This document shows positions 63,670 to 64,000 of a stretch of DNA of 64,000 nucleotides, piece by piece (within the stretch, counting starts at the first letter, position 1; each line of letters opens with the position of its first letter). The stretch is from an uncultured Helicobacter sp. GTDB taxonomy: Bacteria > Campylobacterota > Campylobacteria > Campylobacterales > Helicobacteraceae. The notes under the pieces were generated by a model. That model ran no database searches, was not told the origin of the DNA, and saw nothing but the letters and a program-made list of their open reading frames with translations. The position numbers and the translations under genes are program-made. The DNA is taken from the NCBI GenBank assembly GCA_949298825.1, contig CASFYB010000003.1, positions 62,001 through 126,000 on the forward strand, written 5' to 3'.

Positions 63670-64000
63670 GTCTAGCACCACAGAGCGTTGCTTACAAAGA
63701 GAGTGGGATCCCTTGGGTGGGGAAGATTCCAGAGCATTGGGAAATGAGAAGGGTTAAACACATTGCAAGAAAAATCATTGGAGGAGGAACACCAGATACA
63801 TCAGTATCTAGCCATTGGGCAACAGAGAAAAAAGATTCTTATCTATGGGTATCAATTGAAGACATTACAAAATCTAATTTCATAAGGGATACAAAAAAAT
63901 ATATTACAAAGAGTGGATTAGAATCATCATCAGCAAAAATAATCCCACCATTTTCAATTTTATATTCAATCTATGCTTCTTTAGGAAAAATTGCATATTC
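63666..64000 (+). CDS. hsdS: Type I restriction specificity subunit HsdS, 3' end outside window
   Basis: The first 111 codons of the target-recognition subunit. SGIPWVGKIPEHWEMRRVKHIA is the characteristic N-terminal opening of an HsdS target-recognition domain (split here only by wording), followed by GGGTPDTS and YLWVSIEDITKSNFI. The reading frame runs to base 64000 without a stop. It starts at the ATG overlapping the hsdM stop. Its later part returns to AT-rich composition. The target sequence cannot be read from this. Confidence 0.9.
   Translation, partial: MSLAPQSVAYKESGIPWVGKIPEHWEMRRVKHIARKIIGGGTPDTSVSSHWATEKKDSYLWVSIEDITKSNFIRDTKKYITKSGLESSSAKIIPPFSILYSIYASLGKIAY

Noticed and set aside
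1-64000. CRISPR arrays, insertion sequences and rRNA genes
   Set aside because: No direct-repeat arrays with spacers, no transposase-like frame and no rRNA sequence were seen.

Overview
The window reads as chromosomal DNA of a non-pylori Helicobacter (Campylobacterota). It is AT-rich (roughly 38-40% GC by eye) and densely packed on both strands. It carries blocks whose gene order I recognise from H. pylori: kdsD-rnj-ksgA, fabZ-lpxA-clpX-mreB-mreC, fliW-valS, nusB-ribH-kdsA-can-pyrF-panC, a SurA-like gene with a TPR gene, rnhA, rnc and aroC, ruvA-FapA-murJ-cysS, and clpS-clpA. Further genus markers are frdCAB, XerH and a SurA-type foldase. I cannot name the species.

Layout. 1-3.8 kb (minus): kdsD (cut by the window edge), RNase J and ksgA. 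3.9-5.5 kb: a purine nucleosidase-like gene, then a minus-strand cassette (65-aa repeat protein, DUF805 membrane protein, lipoprotein). Its promoter abuts a 14-base C tract, which suggests phase variation. 5.6-8.0 kb: rlmN, a 29-aa membrane peptide and queH. 8.1-16.7 kb: fabZ, lpxA, clpX, mreBC, two glycosyltransferases and a degenerate cysteine-desulfurase-like gene. 16.7-28.9 kb: fliW, valS, putP with a large loop insertion, frdCAB, an MscS channel and nusB-ribH-kdsA-can. 29-38.4 kb: pyrF, panC, a porin, a SurA-like foldase, a LapB-like TPR protein, rnhA, rnc, aroC, fldA, a DedA gene behind a Fur box, and pyrC. 38.5-43.1 kb: a compositionally odd pepD, recG, queF, a thioesterase and a LolA-like gene. 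43.1-49.0 kb: cysS, murJ, FapA/DUF342, ruvA and four tRNAs (Pro, His, Arg, Arg). 49.2-57.8 kb: a Tat-dependent gluconate-dehydrogenase-like pair, a DUF2156 gene, pheA, lysA and clpS-clpA. 57.9-64 kb: a CopD-like membrane protein, a TonB-dependent receptor under a TPP riboswitch, xerH, and a type I restriction system (hsdM and partial hsdS) with foreign-looking composition.

How the genes fit together. Envelope biogenesis dominates: KdsD and KdsA for Kdo, LpxA and FabZ for lipid A and fatty acids, MurJ, MreBC, a LolA-like carrier, a SurA-like foldase and a LapB-like regulator. Anaerobic respiration (FrdCAB), queuosine synthesis (QueF, QueH), pyrimidines (PyrF, PyrC) and protein quality control (ClpX, ClpSA) are also represented. 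The best leads for undescribed biology are the putative phase-variable three-gene cassette at 4.4-5.6 kb and the riboswitch-controlled outer-membrane receptor at 58.4-60.6 kb. A Fur-boxed DedA gene and a strongly over-represented heptamer (AGATTCT/AGAATCT) across the window also deserve checking.
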